A stretch of DNA of 64,000 nucleotides from Actinobacteria bacterium OV320 (lineage in GTDB: Bacteria > Actinomycetota > Actinomycetes > Streptomycetales > Streptomycetaceae): positions 558,001 through 622,000 of the forward strand of contig LJCX01000028.1 in assembly GCA_001298545.1 (NCBI GenBank), written 5' to 3'. Made by a program: the position numbers and the translations under genes. The notes under the pieces are model-generated. The model saw only the letters and a list, made by a program, of their open reading frames with translations. It had not been told where the DNA came from and ran no database searches. Below are positions 1 to 7,663 of this stretch, piece after piece; position 1 is the first letter of the stretch, and each line of letters begins with the position of its first letter.

Positions 1-359
1 GTGATGAAGAACTGCGAGCCGTTGGTCGCCGGGCCGGCGTTCGCCATGGCCAGCAGGTAGGGCCGGTCGAAGCGCAGGTCCGGGTGGAACTCGTCCTCGA
101 ACTGGTAGCCGGGACCGCCGGTCCCGTTGCCCAGCGGGTCGCCGCCCTGGATCATGAATCCGCTGATCACGCGGTGGAAGACCGTGCCGTCGTACAGCTT
201 GTCCTTGGACCGCACGCCGGTCTCCGGGTTGACCCACTCACGCTCGCCGGTCGCGAGGTCGACGAAGTTCTTGATCGTCTTCGGGGCGTGGTCCGGGTAG
301 AGCCGGATCTCGATGTCGCCGTGGTTGGTCTTCAGGGTGGCGTACAGGTGCTCGGCCAC
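1..359 (-). CDS. ppiA: Cyclophilin-type peptidyl-prolyl cis-trans isomerase, 3' end outside window
   Basis: Cytosolic cyclophilin that catalyses cis-trans isomerisation of X-Pro bonds. The first ~119 residues are visible on the minus strand, starting at GTG 357-359 with VAEHLYATLKTNHGDIEIRL. The cyclophilin core is clear: FHRVISGFMIQGGDP holds the catalytic Arg and the substrate-contacting Phe, Met and Gln, followed by GNGTGGPGYQFEDEF and LAMANAGPATNGSQFFIT. Family members are about 165-180 residues, so roughly the last third lies beyond position 1. The acidic insertion GEREWVNPETG is the type seen in actinobacterial cytosolic cyclophilins. It is transcribed divergently from the DUF5324 gene. 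Confidence 0.93.
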   Translation of the reverse strand, partial: MAEHLYATLKTNHGDIEIRLYPDHAPKTIKNFVDLATGEREWVNPETGVRSKDKLYDGTVFHRVISGFMIQGGDPLGNGTGGPGYQFEDEFHPDLRFDRPYLLAMANAGPATNGSQFFI

Positions 360-691
360 GGTCTGCCTTCCGTTGTCTCTCTGTGACCCACAGATCCTCG
401 CACGGTCCGGGTCAGGCATCGTCCGACAGCCCGTTCCGGCATCAGAACCGGCGGTTCGGGTACACAAAAGCATCCGACCCGTCCGGGACGGGAGCGGGCG
501 GCGCCGATCCGTGGCATCGTCGGTTTTGTCGCCCTGTCGACCCTCTATTGCCGTTGCCCCCGATCCGTCCCCTATCGCAGGTGATCAGCACCCGTATGCC
601 CGTCCACGCGTGCCGGGACGGCCATTGACAGGCATGATCCGTAAAAGGGTGGAAAGTCGAAATACCGTACGCCACCGAGGAGGAGGAACCC
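360..691. other. Divergent intergenic region between ppiA and the DUF5324 gene
   Basis: No gene is recognised in these 332 bases. The region must hold promoters for both flanking genes. A perfect -35-like TTGACA lies at 625-630, but no good -10 follows at 16-19 bp. A GGGTAC at 458-463 resembles the -10 of SigB-family promoters, but a correctly spaced GTTT-type -35 is absent. Neither is called as a promoter. Confidence 0.4.
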
Positions 692-1396
692 GTGACCCGC
701 ATCGACAGCGTGCGCGCCGCGACCGGCTCGGCGAAGGACAGCGTGCTGCACGCCGCGGAAGTGGTGGCGCCCTACGCCGACACGGCCAAGGAACGGGCCG
801 CGCTCTACGCGCATGAGGCCCGTGTACGGCTCGCGCCCAAGGTGTCGCTGGCCGCAGAACAGGCCCGCGTGCAGTACGACGCCCACGTCGCCCCGCGTCT
901 TGAGCAGGCGAAGACCCATGTCCCGCCGAAGGTGGACCTGGCCGCGCAGGAAGCAGCCGCCCGCACCCGGCTGGTCGCACGACAGGCCGCCGACTACTCC
1001 CGGCCGAGGATCGAACAGGCAGTGGCCGCGGCCGGCCCCGTGAAGGACGAGGCCGCCGCCCGAGGCATCGCCGCGCTGGCCGCTCTGCGCGGCCAGGTGA
1101 CGCCGAAGGAGATCGAGAAGCTGACGCGCAAGCACCGGCGGCGGGCCAAGGCGGGCAAGCTCGCCAAGGCGCTGATCGTCCTCGGTGCCGTCGCCGGCGG
1201 TGCCTACGCGGCCTGGAAGTGGTGGGACAAGCAGGCCAACCCGGACTGGCTGGTCGAGCCGCCGGCGGCCACGGAGGTACCCGTCTCGGGCGGCCTCACC
1301 TCGGTGGACGGCAGCGGCGACCCGTCGGTCCTCGACGCCGAGGTACAGGCCAAGGAGGCCGAGGAGGAGGCCGCGAACCGCGACGACCGCAGCTGA
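692..1396 (+). CDS. DUF5324 family membrane-anchored protein
   Basis: Function unknown. The 234-residue protein starts at GTG 692 behind a strong GAGGAGGAGG at 677-686. Residues 1 to about 150 are Ala/Glu/Lys/Arg-rich and read as a run of amphipathic helices (repeated AAEVVAPYADTAKERA and LAAEQARVQYD style segments), like apolipoprotein or LEA-type helices that bind membranes. One hydrophobic segment, ALIVLGAVAGGAYAAWKWW, lies at about 165-183, followed by an acidic tail ending EEEAANRDDRS. I recognise it as the Streptomyces DUF5324 family. A hairpin terminator follows 37 bp after the stop. The family assignment is from memory; topology is inferred from hydrophobicity by eye. Confidence 0.8.
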   Translation: MTRIDSVRAATGSAKDSVLHAAEVVAPYADTAKERAALYAHEARVRLAPKVSLAAEQARVQYDAHVAPRLEQAKTHVPPKVDLAAQEAAARTRLVARQAADYSRPRIEQAVAAAGPVKDEAAARGIAALAALRGQVTPKEIEKLTRKHRRRAKAGKLAKALIVLGAVAGGAYAAWKWWDKQANPDWLVEPPAATEVPVSGGLTSVDGSGDPSVLDAEVQAKEAEEEAANRDDRS

Positions 1397-1433
1397 GCGG
1401 CCGACGGCCCACCTACGCCCCCACCGCATCGAA

Positions 1434-1479
1434 AAAAGACCCCGCCCACCTGCGTTTCCGCAGGTGGGCGGGGTCTTTT
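1434..1479. terminator. Bidirectional intrinsic terminator after DUF5324 gene and tRNA-Ala
   Basis: Perfect 21-bp stem (arms 1434-1454 and 1459-1479) with a TTTC loop. The stem begins AAAAGACCCCGCCC and ends in TCTTTT, so it has a T-tract on both strands. It sits between the end of the plus-strand DUF5324 gene and the 3' end of the minus-strand tRNA-Ala and can serve both. Confidence 0.9.
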
Positions 1480-1482
1480 CAG

Positions 1483-1555
1483 TGGAGCCTAGGGGAGTCG
1501 AACCCCTGACATCTGCCATGCAAAGACAGCGCTCTACCAACTGAGCTAAGGCCCC
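1483..1555 (-). tRNA. tRNA-Ala (anticodon TGC)
   Basis: 73-nt cloverleaf on the minus strand. Acceptor stem GGGGCCT pairs with AGGCTCC and includes the G3-U70 wobble that identifies alanine tRNAs. D-arm has AGCTCAGTTGGTAGAGC, the anticodon loop reads CTTTGCA with anticodon TGC, and the T-arm has GGTTCGACTCC. The discriminator is A and CCA is not encoded. A -10-like TACTCT (minus strand of 1605-1610) lies about 50 bp upstream, without a clear -35. Confidence 0.97.
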
Positions 1556-1670
1556 GCAAGAGACGTCCGGCCGGAAAACCTCGTACCGGCGGGCGCCGCA
1601 GACCAGAGTACCGGGTCACCCGGGGTATCTCGCAAAAAGATTGGGGGTCCCCGCGGATGACCACTCTCCG

Positions 1671-1706
1671 TAAGATGCTCGGACGCGGTTCGCTACAGCG
1701 AACCGC
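1671..1706 (+). promoter_or_regulatory. Candidate promoter and operator of the XRE regulator gene
   Basis: A good -10 TAAGAT lies at 1671-1676 with no recognisable -35. Just downstream is a perfect inverted repeat at 1685-1706: arms GCGGTTCGCT and AGCGAACCGC with a 2-nt centre. It ends 29 bp before the start codon of a helix-turn-helix protein gene and would overlap the first transcribed bases. This is the usual arrangement for autorepression. The pattern is seen directly; its role is inferred. Confidence 0.5.
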
Positions 1707-1735
1707 GGTTTCTGGGGAAGCGATGGGGAGACGCA

Positions 1736-2284
1736 ATGGACGCCGCACAGCAGGAAGCGACCGCGAGAGCGCGGGAACTTCAGCGGAACTGGTACGGAGA
1801 GCCGCTGGGGGCGCTCTTCCGTAAGCTCATCGACGATCTTGGCCTCAACCAGGCTCGTCTCGCTGGGGTACTGGGACTCTCGGCGCCGATGCTGTCGCAG
1901 CTGATGAGCGGTCAGCGGGCGAAGATCGGCAATCCGGCCGTGGTGCAGCGGGTGCAGCTGCTCCAGGAGTTGGCGGCACAGGTCGCGGACGGCAGCGTCA
2001 GCGCCGCCGAGGCGACCGAGCGCATGGACGAGATCAAGCGGTCCCAGGGGGGCTCGGTGCTCAGCAACACCACACAGACGACGAGCGGTTCGGGAGCGCC
2101 CACCGTCAAGCGGGTCGTCCGCGAGATCCAGTCCCTGCTGCGCTCGGTGGCCGCCGCCGGCGACATCATCGACGCCGCCGACACTCTCGCCCCGACCCAC
2201 CCGGAACTGGCAGAGTTCCTCCGGGTGTACGGCGCCGGCCGTACCTCGGACGCGGTCACGCACTACCAGTCCCACCAGAACTGA
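1736..2284 (+). CDS. XRE-type helix-turn-helix DNA-binding protein
   Basis: 182-residue regulator. ATG 1736 is chosen because GGGGAG lies about 6 nt upstream. An HTH of the Cro/C1 type occupies roughly residues 24-70: LGALFRKLIDDLGLNQARLA, then VLGLSAPMLSQLMSG, with the recognition helix at SAPMLSQLMSG. The middle holds a helical segment rich in Ala/Glu, a Ser/Thr/Gly linker, and a C-terminal helical domain (IQSLLRSVAAAGDIIDAADT) that could bind a ligand or partner. It lies 165 bp upstream of a Ser/Thr kinase gene on the same strand, so a functional pairing is possible. A perfect 22-bp palindrome precedes it. Target genes are unknown. Confidence 0.88.
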   Translation: MDAAQQEATARARELQRNWYGEPLGALFRKLIDDLGLNQARLAGVLGLSAPMLSQLMSGQRAKIGNPAVVQRVQLLQELAAQVADGSVSAAEATERMDEIKRSQGGSVLSNTTQTTSGSGAPTVKRVVREIQSLLRSVAAAGDIIDAADTLAPTHPELAEFLRVYGAGRTSDAVTHYQSHQN

Positions 2285-2449
2285 GCCCTCGGCCCGGTCG
2301 CCGAAGGGGGTTCGGCAGCCGGGCAGTCGGCAGCTCGGGGGCATCAGGACGCAGCGGGGCACACGGGGGTCGTATCGCTCATCGCGGGGGAAACAGAGGG
2401 ACAGAGGGGGAGACCCGAGCGGGACCAGGGGGAGGAGCGTCGCACAGCC

Positions 2450-4816
2450 ATGGGTGAGGTCTTCGCCGGACGGTACGAACTGGCCGACCCGATCGGCCGC
2501 GGAGGGGTCGGTGCGGTCTGGCGCGCCTGGGACCACCGCCGCCGCCGCTACGTGGCCGCCAAGGTGCTCCAGCAGAGCGACGCGCACGCGCTGCTGCGCT
2601 TCGTCCGCGAGCAGGCGCTGCGGATCGACCACCCCCATGTGCTCGCGCCCGCCAGCTGGGCCGCCGACGACGACAAGGTCCTGTTCACCATGGATCTGGT
2701 GGCCGGCGGTTCGCTGGTCCATCTCGTCGGCGACTACGGCCCGCTGCCCCCGGTCTTCGTGTGCACGCTGCTCGACCAGTTGCTCTCCGGGCTCACCGCG
2801 GTCCACGCGGAGGGTGTCGTGCACCGCGACATCAAACCCGCCAACATCCTGCTGGAGGCCACCGGTACGGCCCGGCCGCGCCTCAGGGTCTCCGACTTCG
2901 GCATCGCGATGCGGCTGGGCGAGCCCCGGCTGACCGAGACCAACCTCGTGGTCGGAACGCCCGGTTACCTCGCGCCCGAGCAGATGATGGGCGCCGAACC
3001 GGACTTCCCCGCCGACCTGTTCGCCGTCGGCCTGGTCGCGCTGTATCTGCTGGAGGGCGCCAAGCCGGACGCCAAGGCCCTCGTCCAGTACTTCGCTGAG
3101 CACGGAACTCCGGGCGCCCCCAAGAGTGTTCCCGAGCCACTGTGGCAGGTGGTCGCGACCCTGCTCCAGCCGGACCCGCAGGCCCGTTTCCGTACGGCCA
3201 CGGGCGCGCGCAAGGCGCTCGCGGCGGCCGTCGAGCTGCTGCCCGAGCCCGGCCCGGACGACGAGCTGATCGAGATCTTCGACCAACTCGGCCCGCTGCC
3301 GCCGGGTTTCGGCCCCCAAGGCCCACCAAGGCGACCGAGGCCCCCCAACTCCCCGGCCTCCCGCCCGAACACCACCCTCCAACAGGGCATCCCGCACACC
3401 CCACCCGAACAGCGATGGCCACGCACCACACCCGACCCGGCCCGCCGCCCGGGCACCACCTCCGACACGGGCCATCCGAGCACCGCGCCTGAGCGGAGCG
3501 GCCTGGGTGACGCGCCTGAGCGGGGCGGCCTCGGTCACGCTCCCGATCCCGGCGGCCTGGGCCATGCTCCCGATCCGGGCGGCCCCGGTCACGCTCCCCA
3601 TCGGGGAGGGCCCGGTCACGCTTCCGATCTGGGTGCCCTGGGTGACGCCTCCGGCCCGGGCGGCCTCGGTCACGCTCCCCATCGGGGAGGGCCGGGTCAC
3701 GCTTCCGGCCCGGGCGGCCTGGGTGGCGCCTCCGATCCGGGTGCCCCGGGCCATGCTCCCGATCCGGGCGGCCTCGGTCACGCTCCCGATCCAGGCGGCC
3801 TGGGTGACGTTCTCGGCGCTGGTGGTTCGGGCGCCGTCCCCGATCCGAGCCGCCCGCACACCGCACCCGGTCCCGGCTCCGGTGGCTCGGGCGCCACACC
3901 TGAACCAGGCCGCCCGATCACCCCACCCGAGCCCACCGGTCTCGGCGTCGCGCCCGGTTCGGGTCCGCCGGACGGCGCGCCCCGGTCGGCCGGCCGGGGC
4001 GCCGGTTCACTGCCCGACCGTCCCGGAGTGGCCCCCGGTACGGCCCCTGCGGGCACCGGATCTCTCCCCTCCGGTCCAGCGGCGGCCGCCGCCCCTGCCC
4101 CTCCGGGCACAGGCGGCCTGCCCTCCCGGCCGGACGGCGCGCCTGATCCCGCCCTCCGAGGCACAGGCACTGGTACGGGTACCGGCACGGGGTCGGGCGT
4201 CGGCGGCGGCGTGGGAACCAGCAGCGGTGCCGGGTCTGCGTGGTCGGGCGGTGGATCCGTACCGTCTGCGCCAGGCCGTGCGTCGGGCTCCGTGCCGAAC
4301 GACCCACGGCAGCAATCGGATTCGACGCCAACCGATCCTCGTCGGCCCACGCGACCGACGCCACGGTCGGCCGGCTCCCACCCCGCCCCCACTCCCGCCC
4401 CGGCCCCCGCGCCCTCGATGTCGGACACCGGCAGCTTTCACCTGCCGCCCCCGCAACCGGCGGCCGGCTCCTTCACCGAACCCGGAGCACCGGAGCCCTC
4501 CACTCCGCATCCCCCCGCCTACGCGCCGACGCCCGGCCCCCTGGCCGCGCCCCCGTACGAGCCCACCTTCGTGTTGCCCACCCGCGGACAGCACGGTGAG
4601 GTGTCCACCGCCTCCTACACCGCGCACGACCCTCACGCCGCACGAGCCCCGCAGGTCCCGTCTTCGCCGCAGGTCGTCTCGCCGCACGGCCGACGCCGAG
4701 GGCATCGTGCCGCCCGCCGTGGGCGTCCCGGTCCGCCCGCGAGGGTCGCGCTGCCGCTGCTGTTCCTCGCGCTGGCCTGCTACGCCGTGGGGTTCTGGGC
4801 GTTGACGCGCATCTGA
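2450..4816 (+). CDS. Transmembrane Ser/Thr protein kinase with a 9-residue repeat linker
   Basis: 788-residue PknB-type (Hanks) kinase. The kinase domain fills residues ~8-275: glycine loop IGRGGVGAVW at 15-24, ATP-binding Lys38 in VAAKV, catalytic HRDIKPAN at 125-132, DFG at 149-151, and GTPGYLAPEQ in the activation/P+1 region, so it looks catalytically intact. Residues ~275-760 are a Pro/Gly/Ser/Thr-rich low-complexity linker. It contains 14 tandem 9-mers of the type GGLGHAPDP at residues 350-475. The extreme C terminus, ARVALPLLFLALACYAVGFW, is one membrane segment with almost nothing outside, so no sensor domain is present. GGAGGAG lies before ATG 2450. The gene ends convergently with, and overlaps by 37 bp, the minus-strand gene that follows. 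Confidence 0.9.
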   Translation: MGEVFAGRYELADPIGRGGVGAVWRAWDHRRRRYVAAKVLQQSDAHALLRFVREQALRIDHPHVLAPASWAADDDKVLFTMDLVAGGSLVHLVGDYGPLPPVFVCTLLDQLLSGLTAVHAEGVVHRDIKPANILLEATGTARPRLRVSDFGIAMRLGEPRLTETNLVVGTPGYLAPEQMMGAEPDFPADLFAVGLVALYLLEGAKPDAKALVQYFAEHGTPGAPKSVPEPLWQVVATLLQPDPQARFRTATGARKALAAAVELLPEPGPDDELIEIFDQLGPLPPGFGPQGPPRRPRPPNSPASRPNTTLQQGIPHTPPEQRWPRTTPDPARRPGTTSDTGHPSTAPERSGLGDAPERGGLGHAPDPGGLGHAPDPGGPGHAPHRGGPGHASDLGALGDASGPGGLGHAPHRGGPGHASGPGGLGGASDPGAPGHAPDPGGLGHAPDPGGLGDVLGAGGSGAVPDPSRPHTAPGPGSGGSGATPEPGRPITPPEPTGLGVAPGSGPPDGAPRSAGRGAGSLPDRPGVAPGTAPAGTGSLPSGPAAAAAPAPPGTGGLPSRPDGAPDPALRGTGTGTGTGTGSGVGGGVGTSSGAGSAWSGGGSVPSAPGRASGSVPNDPRQQSDSTPTDPRRPTRPTPRSAGSHPAPTPAPAPAPSMSDTGSFHLPPPQPAAGSFTEPGAPEPSTPHPPAYAPTPGPLAAPPYEPTFVLPTRGQHGEVSTASYTAHDPHAARAPQVPSSPQVVSPHGRRRGHRAARRGRPGPPARVALPLLFLALACYAVGFWALTRI
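3497..3874 (+). repeat. 27-bp minisatellite (14 units) inside the kinase gene
   Basis: Fourteen in-frame 27-bp units encode degenerate 9-mers: SGLGDAPER, GGLGHAPDP (four copies), GGPGHAPHR, GGPGHASDL, GALGDASGP, GGLGHAPHR, GGPGHASGP, GGLGGASDP, GAPGHAPDP, GGLGDVLGA, GGSGAVPDP and SRPHTAPGP. Copies share long near-identical DNA stretches, so array length is expected to vary between strains through recombination or slippage. All other frames also stay open across it, which produces spurious long antisense frames. Confidence 0.9.
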
Positions 4817-6192
4817 GCCGCCGCCCGGCGCCGGGCGGTCAGCGTCCACACCCCGAGCACCATCAGCAGCAGGCTTCCGGTGCCGATGCCGCCCACGGCG
4901 ACCGCCTTCATCGCGGGATCGTCGCCCGACGTCCCGTCACCCGACGCGTCGGCGCCGGCCGAGCTCCCGCCCCCCGAGGGCACGGGGTCCGGCGCGCCGA
5001 CGTCGAAGAACCCGCGCGGCACCGACTGCCGCGCGTACCCCGGACCGGCCTGGACGCTGCCGCCGAGCCGGACGCGCAGGGTCAGCCCGTACGGTCCCTC
5101 TCCGAAGCGATCGGCGACCTGCGCGGCGAGGTGCACCACCAGGTAGTACGAGCCGGCGAACCGCAGGGACTTCGTCGGGTCGGTGGGGGCGTACCGGTTG
5201 GCGTATCCGACCGGCGGGACCGGGGGCAGCGAGGCCGACTTCTGGCTGCCGCCGTAACCGATGCCCGTGTCCTTGACCGAGGCGCGCACCGGGTTGTAGA
5301 GCGTCATCTCCAGGGCGTCGACCACATACCCGGAGTTCTTCTCCGCGCTGCCCAGGTCGACGGTGGCGGACAACTGCTGCCCCCAGTCGACGGGCACCTT
5401 GTAGAAGAGTGTCTGCCCGGGCACGATCTCGTCGCTGCGGACGCCCTGCTCCACCGCGGCCGCCTCGGCGAAGCCCGCCCCGCCCCGGACGGGGACCGGC
5501 TCGTCCACGGGCGGTGTGGGCGTGGACGAGTCCCACACCTCGGGCACGCGCGTGGCGGCCGCCTTCGCCAGGGGCGCTTCGGAGACGGGCGCGAGCTCCA
5601 GGTCCCAGGTCCGGCCGTCGGAGAGGTCCGTGTCCTCGTCATCGGTGCCGGTGCCACTGCCACTGCCACTGCCGGTGCCGGTGCGCTCGACGACGACGTA
5701 GTACGTACCGGCCTTCCGGCACAGCCCCTTGCCCGGCAGGAGTTCGCGCGCTCCCCAGGCGGTGAGCGGCTGGGGGCTCACGGCGGTCCCGACGGTCACG
5801 GTGTCGGAGGAGCACGTGACGCTGTCGGCGTCCTGCACGGAGACGCTGATCCCGTCCCCGGCGGAGAGTGTGGCTCCCGCGCGCGGGATCGCCGTGACGG
5901 AGACGTAGACGTCCGACATGCCGTCGAGTTCGAGGCGGTAGTAGGCCTTGTCCTCGCCCCGGAGGGAGCTCCGGTAGGTCGCGCCGGGTTCCAGACGGGC
6001 GGCGCCGGTCGTGCCCGTCGTCGCGGGGGCGCTGCGGACGTCGTCGGCGAAGGCGTACGAAGGGACGTCCGGCGCGGCCACGGCGACCCGTCCGGGCAGC
6101 ACCGCCGACGCCACACAGAGCACCGCTCCTACGACCGCGCTCCGCACGACGGCCCGCCACACGGCCGCTCCACGCCCCGTACGCCGGCCCAT
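4780..6192 (-). CDS. Secreted, C-terminally membrane-anchored protein of unknown function
   Basis: Start chosen at ATG 6192 (MGRRTGRG), behind a G-rich GAGGGGG, because an N-terminal signal peptide then follows directly: RAVVRSAVVGAVLCVASAVLP ending at AVAAPDVPS. The open frame extends upstream to 6255. The ~470-residue protein is otherwise extracytoplasmic and looks like two beta-sandwich domains with pre-peptidase C-terminal flavour (AYYRLELDGMSDVYVSVTA; LFYKVPVDWGQQLSATVDL). They are joined by a short GTGSGSGSGTGT linker and followed by a Gly/Ser/Asp tether and one TM segment, GGIGTGSLLLMVLGVWTLTA, with a basic stop-transfer RRR. I do not recognise a catalytic motif. It overlaps the kinase gene tail-to-tail. 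Confidence 0.75.
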   Translation of the reverse strand: MGRRTGRGAAVWRAVVRSAVVGAVLCVASAVLPGRVAVAAPDVPSYAFADDVRSAPATTGTTGAARLEPGATYRSSLRGEDKAYYRLELDGMSDVYVSVTAIPRAGATLSAGDGISVSVQDADSVTCSSDTVTVGTAVSPQPLTAWGARELLPGKGLCRKAGTYYVVVERTGTGSGSGSGTGTDDEDTDLSDGRTWDLELAPVSEAPLAKAAATRVPEVWDSSTPTPPVDEPVPVRGGAGFAEAAAVEQGVRSDEIVPGQTLFYKVPVDWGQQLSATVDLGSAEKNSGYVVDALEMTLYNPVRASVKDTGIGYGGSQKSASLPPVPPVGYANRYAPTDPTKSLRFAGSYYLVVHLAAQVADRFGEGPYGLTLRVRLGGSVQAGPGYARQSVPRGFFDVGAPDPVPSGGGSSAGADASGDGTSGDDPAMKAVAVGGIGTGSLLLMVLGVWTLTARRRAAAQMRVNAQNPTA

Positions 6193-6322
6193 CGACCCCG
6201 CCCCCTCGCCTTCGACCGAACGTGGGCCATCCTCCCCCGCACGCGCGCGTGCCACCCCCGCATTCCGTACGAGCGTCCGAAAAGCCCGCCTCTAACCGCG
6301 GGCCGGGGGATCCGCAACACAA

Positions 6323-6350
6323 AACCCCGACCGCGAGCGGCGGCCGGGGT
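6323..6350. terminator. Hairpin terminator for the DLW-39 gene
   Basis: Stem ACCCCG-a-CCGC / GCGG-c-CGGGGT with a short GA-rich loop and one mismatch. It lies 25 bp beyond the stop codon of the minus-strand DLW-39 gene. It has a run of four A before it on the plus strand, which reads as U on the minus-strand transcript. Confidence 0.65.
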
Positions 6351-6374
6351 CTGTTCAGTCTTCGGTATCGATAC

Positions 6375-6503
6375 TCACGAACCCGTGGGCACGGAGTCAG
6401 TCGCCTCCGTCCACAGATCCTGCTCGGCGCGATCCGCCTGGATCTGGCGGTACACGAGGAGCCCGCCGATGGCGGCCAGTGCGACCAGGAGAAGCTTCTT
6501 CAC
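6375..6503 (-). CDS. DLW-39 family small membrane protein
   Basis: 42-residue protein starting at GTG 6503 (VKKLLLVALAAIGGLLVYRQ) behind GAGG on the minus strand. It has one N-terminal hydrophobic segment preceded by two lysines, then a polar tail containing the name-giving Asp-Leu-Trp in AEQDLWTEATD. It is recognised as the actinobacterial DLW-39 family, typically about 39-42 residues and found near gyrA. Function unknown; probably a single-pass or signal-anchored peptide. Downstream hairpin at 6323-6350. Confidence 0.85.
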   Translation of the reverse strand: MKKLLLVALAAIGGLLVYRQIQADRAEQDLWTEATDSVPTGS

Positions 6504-6548
6504 CGCGCGACCTCGTCTTTCCTTGACGTAGGGGACCTCTGGCGCCCG

Positions 6549-6577
6549 ACTATACACACCGACCGATACCGATCGGT
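6549..6577 (-). promoter_or_regulatory. Candidate DLW-39 promoter with overlapping palindrome
   Basis: On the minus strand a strong -10 TATAGT (plus 6549-6554) would start transcription about 40 nt before the DLW-39 GTG. The -35 position is occupied by the perfect palindrome ACCGATCGGT (6568-6577) with a further ACCGAT half-site at 6562-6567 instead of a TTGACA. This arrangement suggests regulated transcription but is not proof. Confidence 0.4.
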
Positions 6578-6852
6578 GACCTGCGTCCGCCCCTCAACTC
6601 CCGCCCTCGGCAGCCCAGTAGGAGCGGATCACACCACTCCGATCGGAGGGTGATCACATCCGTACGGACGGTGATTTTTGTCCGCCCTCATCCCATCTGA
6701 TCCTTACTTCTCCGCTTTTAGAGCTCTTTGCGGCCATCCGGGTGGTGTTCATCAGAACAACGCCACGCCGCGAGCGTCGGTCCACCACTTCGCGCCCTCC
6801 TTACACATCATGAGGAAAGTACGCAAATCGCCCAACCCGAAAGTGAGGGGCC
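6578..6852. other. Intergenic region with further short palindromes
   Basis: No gene recognised. Two more perfect 10-bp palindromes occur: TCCGATCGGA at 6639-6648 and TCCGTACGGA at 6659-6668. An AT-richer stretch follows (6672-6730). It must contain the promoter of the small exported protein gene that starts at 6853. Confidence 0.35.
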
Positions 6853-7218
6853 ATGCCCGAGAACCGGGTCATGAAGCTGTGGACCGCCATCGTCACCGCC
6901 TTCCTCGCGCTGTGCACGGCGCTCGGACTCATCACGACGACCGCCACCACGGCGGCGGCGCAGACCGCTCCGACACGCAGCAGCGAGAGCATGACCACCA
7001 CGGACACGACGGCGTGGCCGACGGTCGCGGCTCCCTGGGTCTGGGCCCAAGCCCGCTCCCTGCCCCCCACGATGAAGCAGCGCATCCGCGCCGAGGCACA
7101 CGGCAAGTCACCCAGCTGCCGCCACCGCGGCCTCCCGGACACGGAAGCGGCCGAGCACACCACCGCCTCCTGCGACTCCGCGGACCCGGCCGAGCCGGCC
7201 ACCCCGCTGCAGCGCTGA
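6853..7218 (+). CDS. Small secreted protein, Streptomyces-specific (DUF6344-like)
   Basis: 121-residue product. ATG 6853 is close behind GTGAGGGG at 6843-6850; the next Met (MKLWTAIV) is an alternative. An N-terminal hydrophobic segment, LWTAIVTAFLALCTALGLI, is followed by small residues and Thr/Ala-rich sequence (TTAAAQTAPT), consistent with a signal peptide or signal anchor. A conserved-looking core, ARSLPPTMKQRIRAEAHGKS, is followed by a Cys-His rich C terminus (SCRHRG, TASCDSAD). I believe it belongs to DUF6344 but this is from memory. Function unknown. Confidence 0.6.
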   Translation: MPENRVMKLWTAIVTAFLALCTALGLITTTATTAAAQTAPTRSSESMTTTDTTAWPTVAAPWVWAQARSLPPTMKQRIRAEAHGKSPSCRHRGLPDTEAAEHTTASCDSADPAEPATPLQR

Positions 7219-7546
7219 GCCCCCGGCACGCCACGTGCCGCCTCCCCCGACGTAACGGCGAACTTGCGTACAGCCCGCACGAGCAGGCCCGGCAGCTCCC
7301 CAGGAGCCACCGGGCCTTCGCCGTGCCCCCACAGCATTCACTCGTGCCCGGTCAGCAGCTCTCACCACGCCGTGGGCCAAGGACACAGAACTCGTTGCCC
7401 TGAGCAAGGGCGCCTACACCGCCCGCGATGATCACCTCGGCCGTCATAGGCCTCGTTGGCCTGGCTGCGGCAGCACTGCTGCCCCGAGAAACGGACCCCG
7501 GGTAAACGCCGAAGGCCCCCAACCATCGGCTGGGGGCCTTCGTGTC
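7219..7546. other. Intergenic region; one 25-residue hydrophobic micro-ORF, otherwise no gene seen
   Basis: Between the small secreted protein and tRNA-Ile. The only coding candidate is ATG 7428 to TAA 7505 (MITSAVIGLVGLAAAALLPR plus five residues), a short hydrophobic peptide directly before the hairpin at 7511-7541. It has no good ribosome binding site, so it is reported only as a possibility. Confidence 0.3.
7511..7541. terminator. Hairpin terminator downstream of tRNA-Ile
   Basis: Perfect 11-bp stem GAAGGCCCCCA / TGGGGGCCTTC (7511-7521 and 7531-7541), five bases from the 3' end of the minus-strand tRNA-Ile. No long T-tract. Confidence 0.75.
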
Positions 7547-7623
7547 TGGTGGGGCTAACAGGATTTGAACCTGTGGCCTCATCCTTATCAGGGATGCGCT
7601 CTAACCAACTGAGCTATAGCCCC
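7547..7623 (-). tRNA. tRNA-Ile (anticodon GAT)
   Basis: 77 nt including an encoded CCA. Acceptor GGGGCTA pairs with TAGCCCC, the D-arm reads AGCTCAGTTGGTTAGAGC, the anticodon loop CTGATAA gives GAT, and the T-arm contains GGTTCAAATCC. Located downstream of gyrB-gyrA-DUF3566, its usual place in Streptomyces. Confidence 0.97.
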
Positions 7624-7663
7624 GCCGCGCTCTGCGGTGTGTGTCCCGCGCGCTGACTCCTGA

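Noticed and set aside
625..668. TTGACA at 625-630 with TACCGT at 663-668 as a promoter
   Set aside because: Spacing of 32 bp is far outside 16-19 bp.
1616..3859. 747-codon minus-strand open frame opposite the kinase gene
   Set aside because: Created by the high GC content and the 27-bp repeats, which remain open in several frames; its translation is a repetitive Arg/Ala/Gly pattern with no family and the real kinase lies on the other strand.
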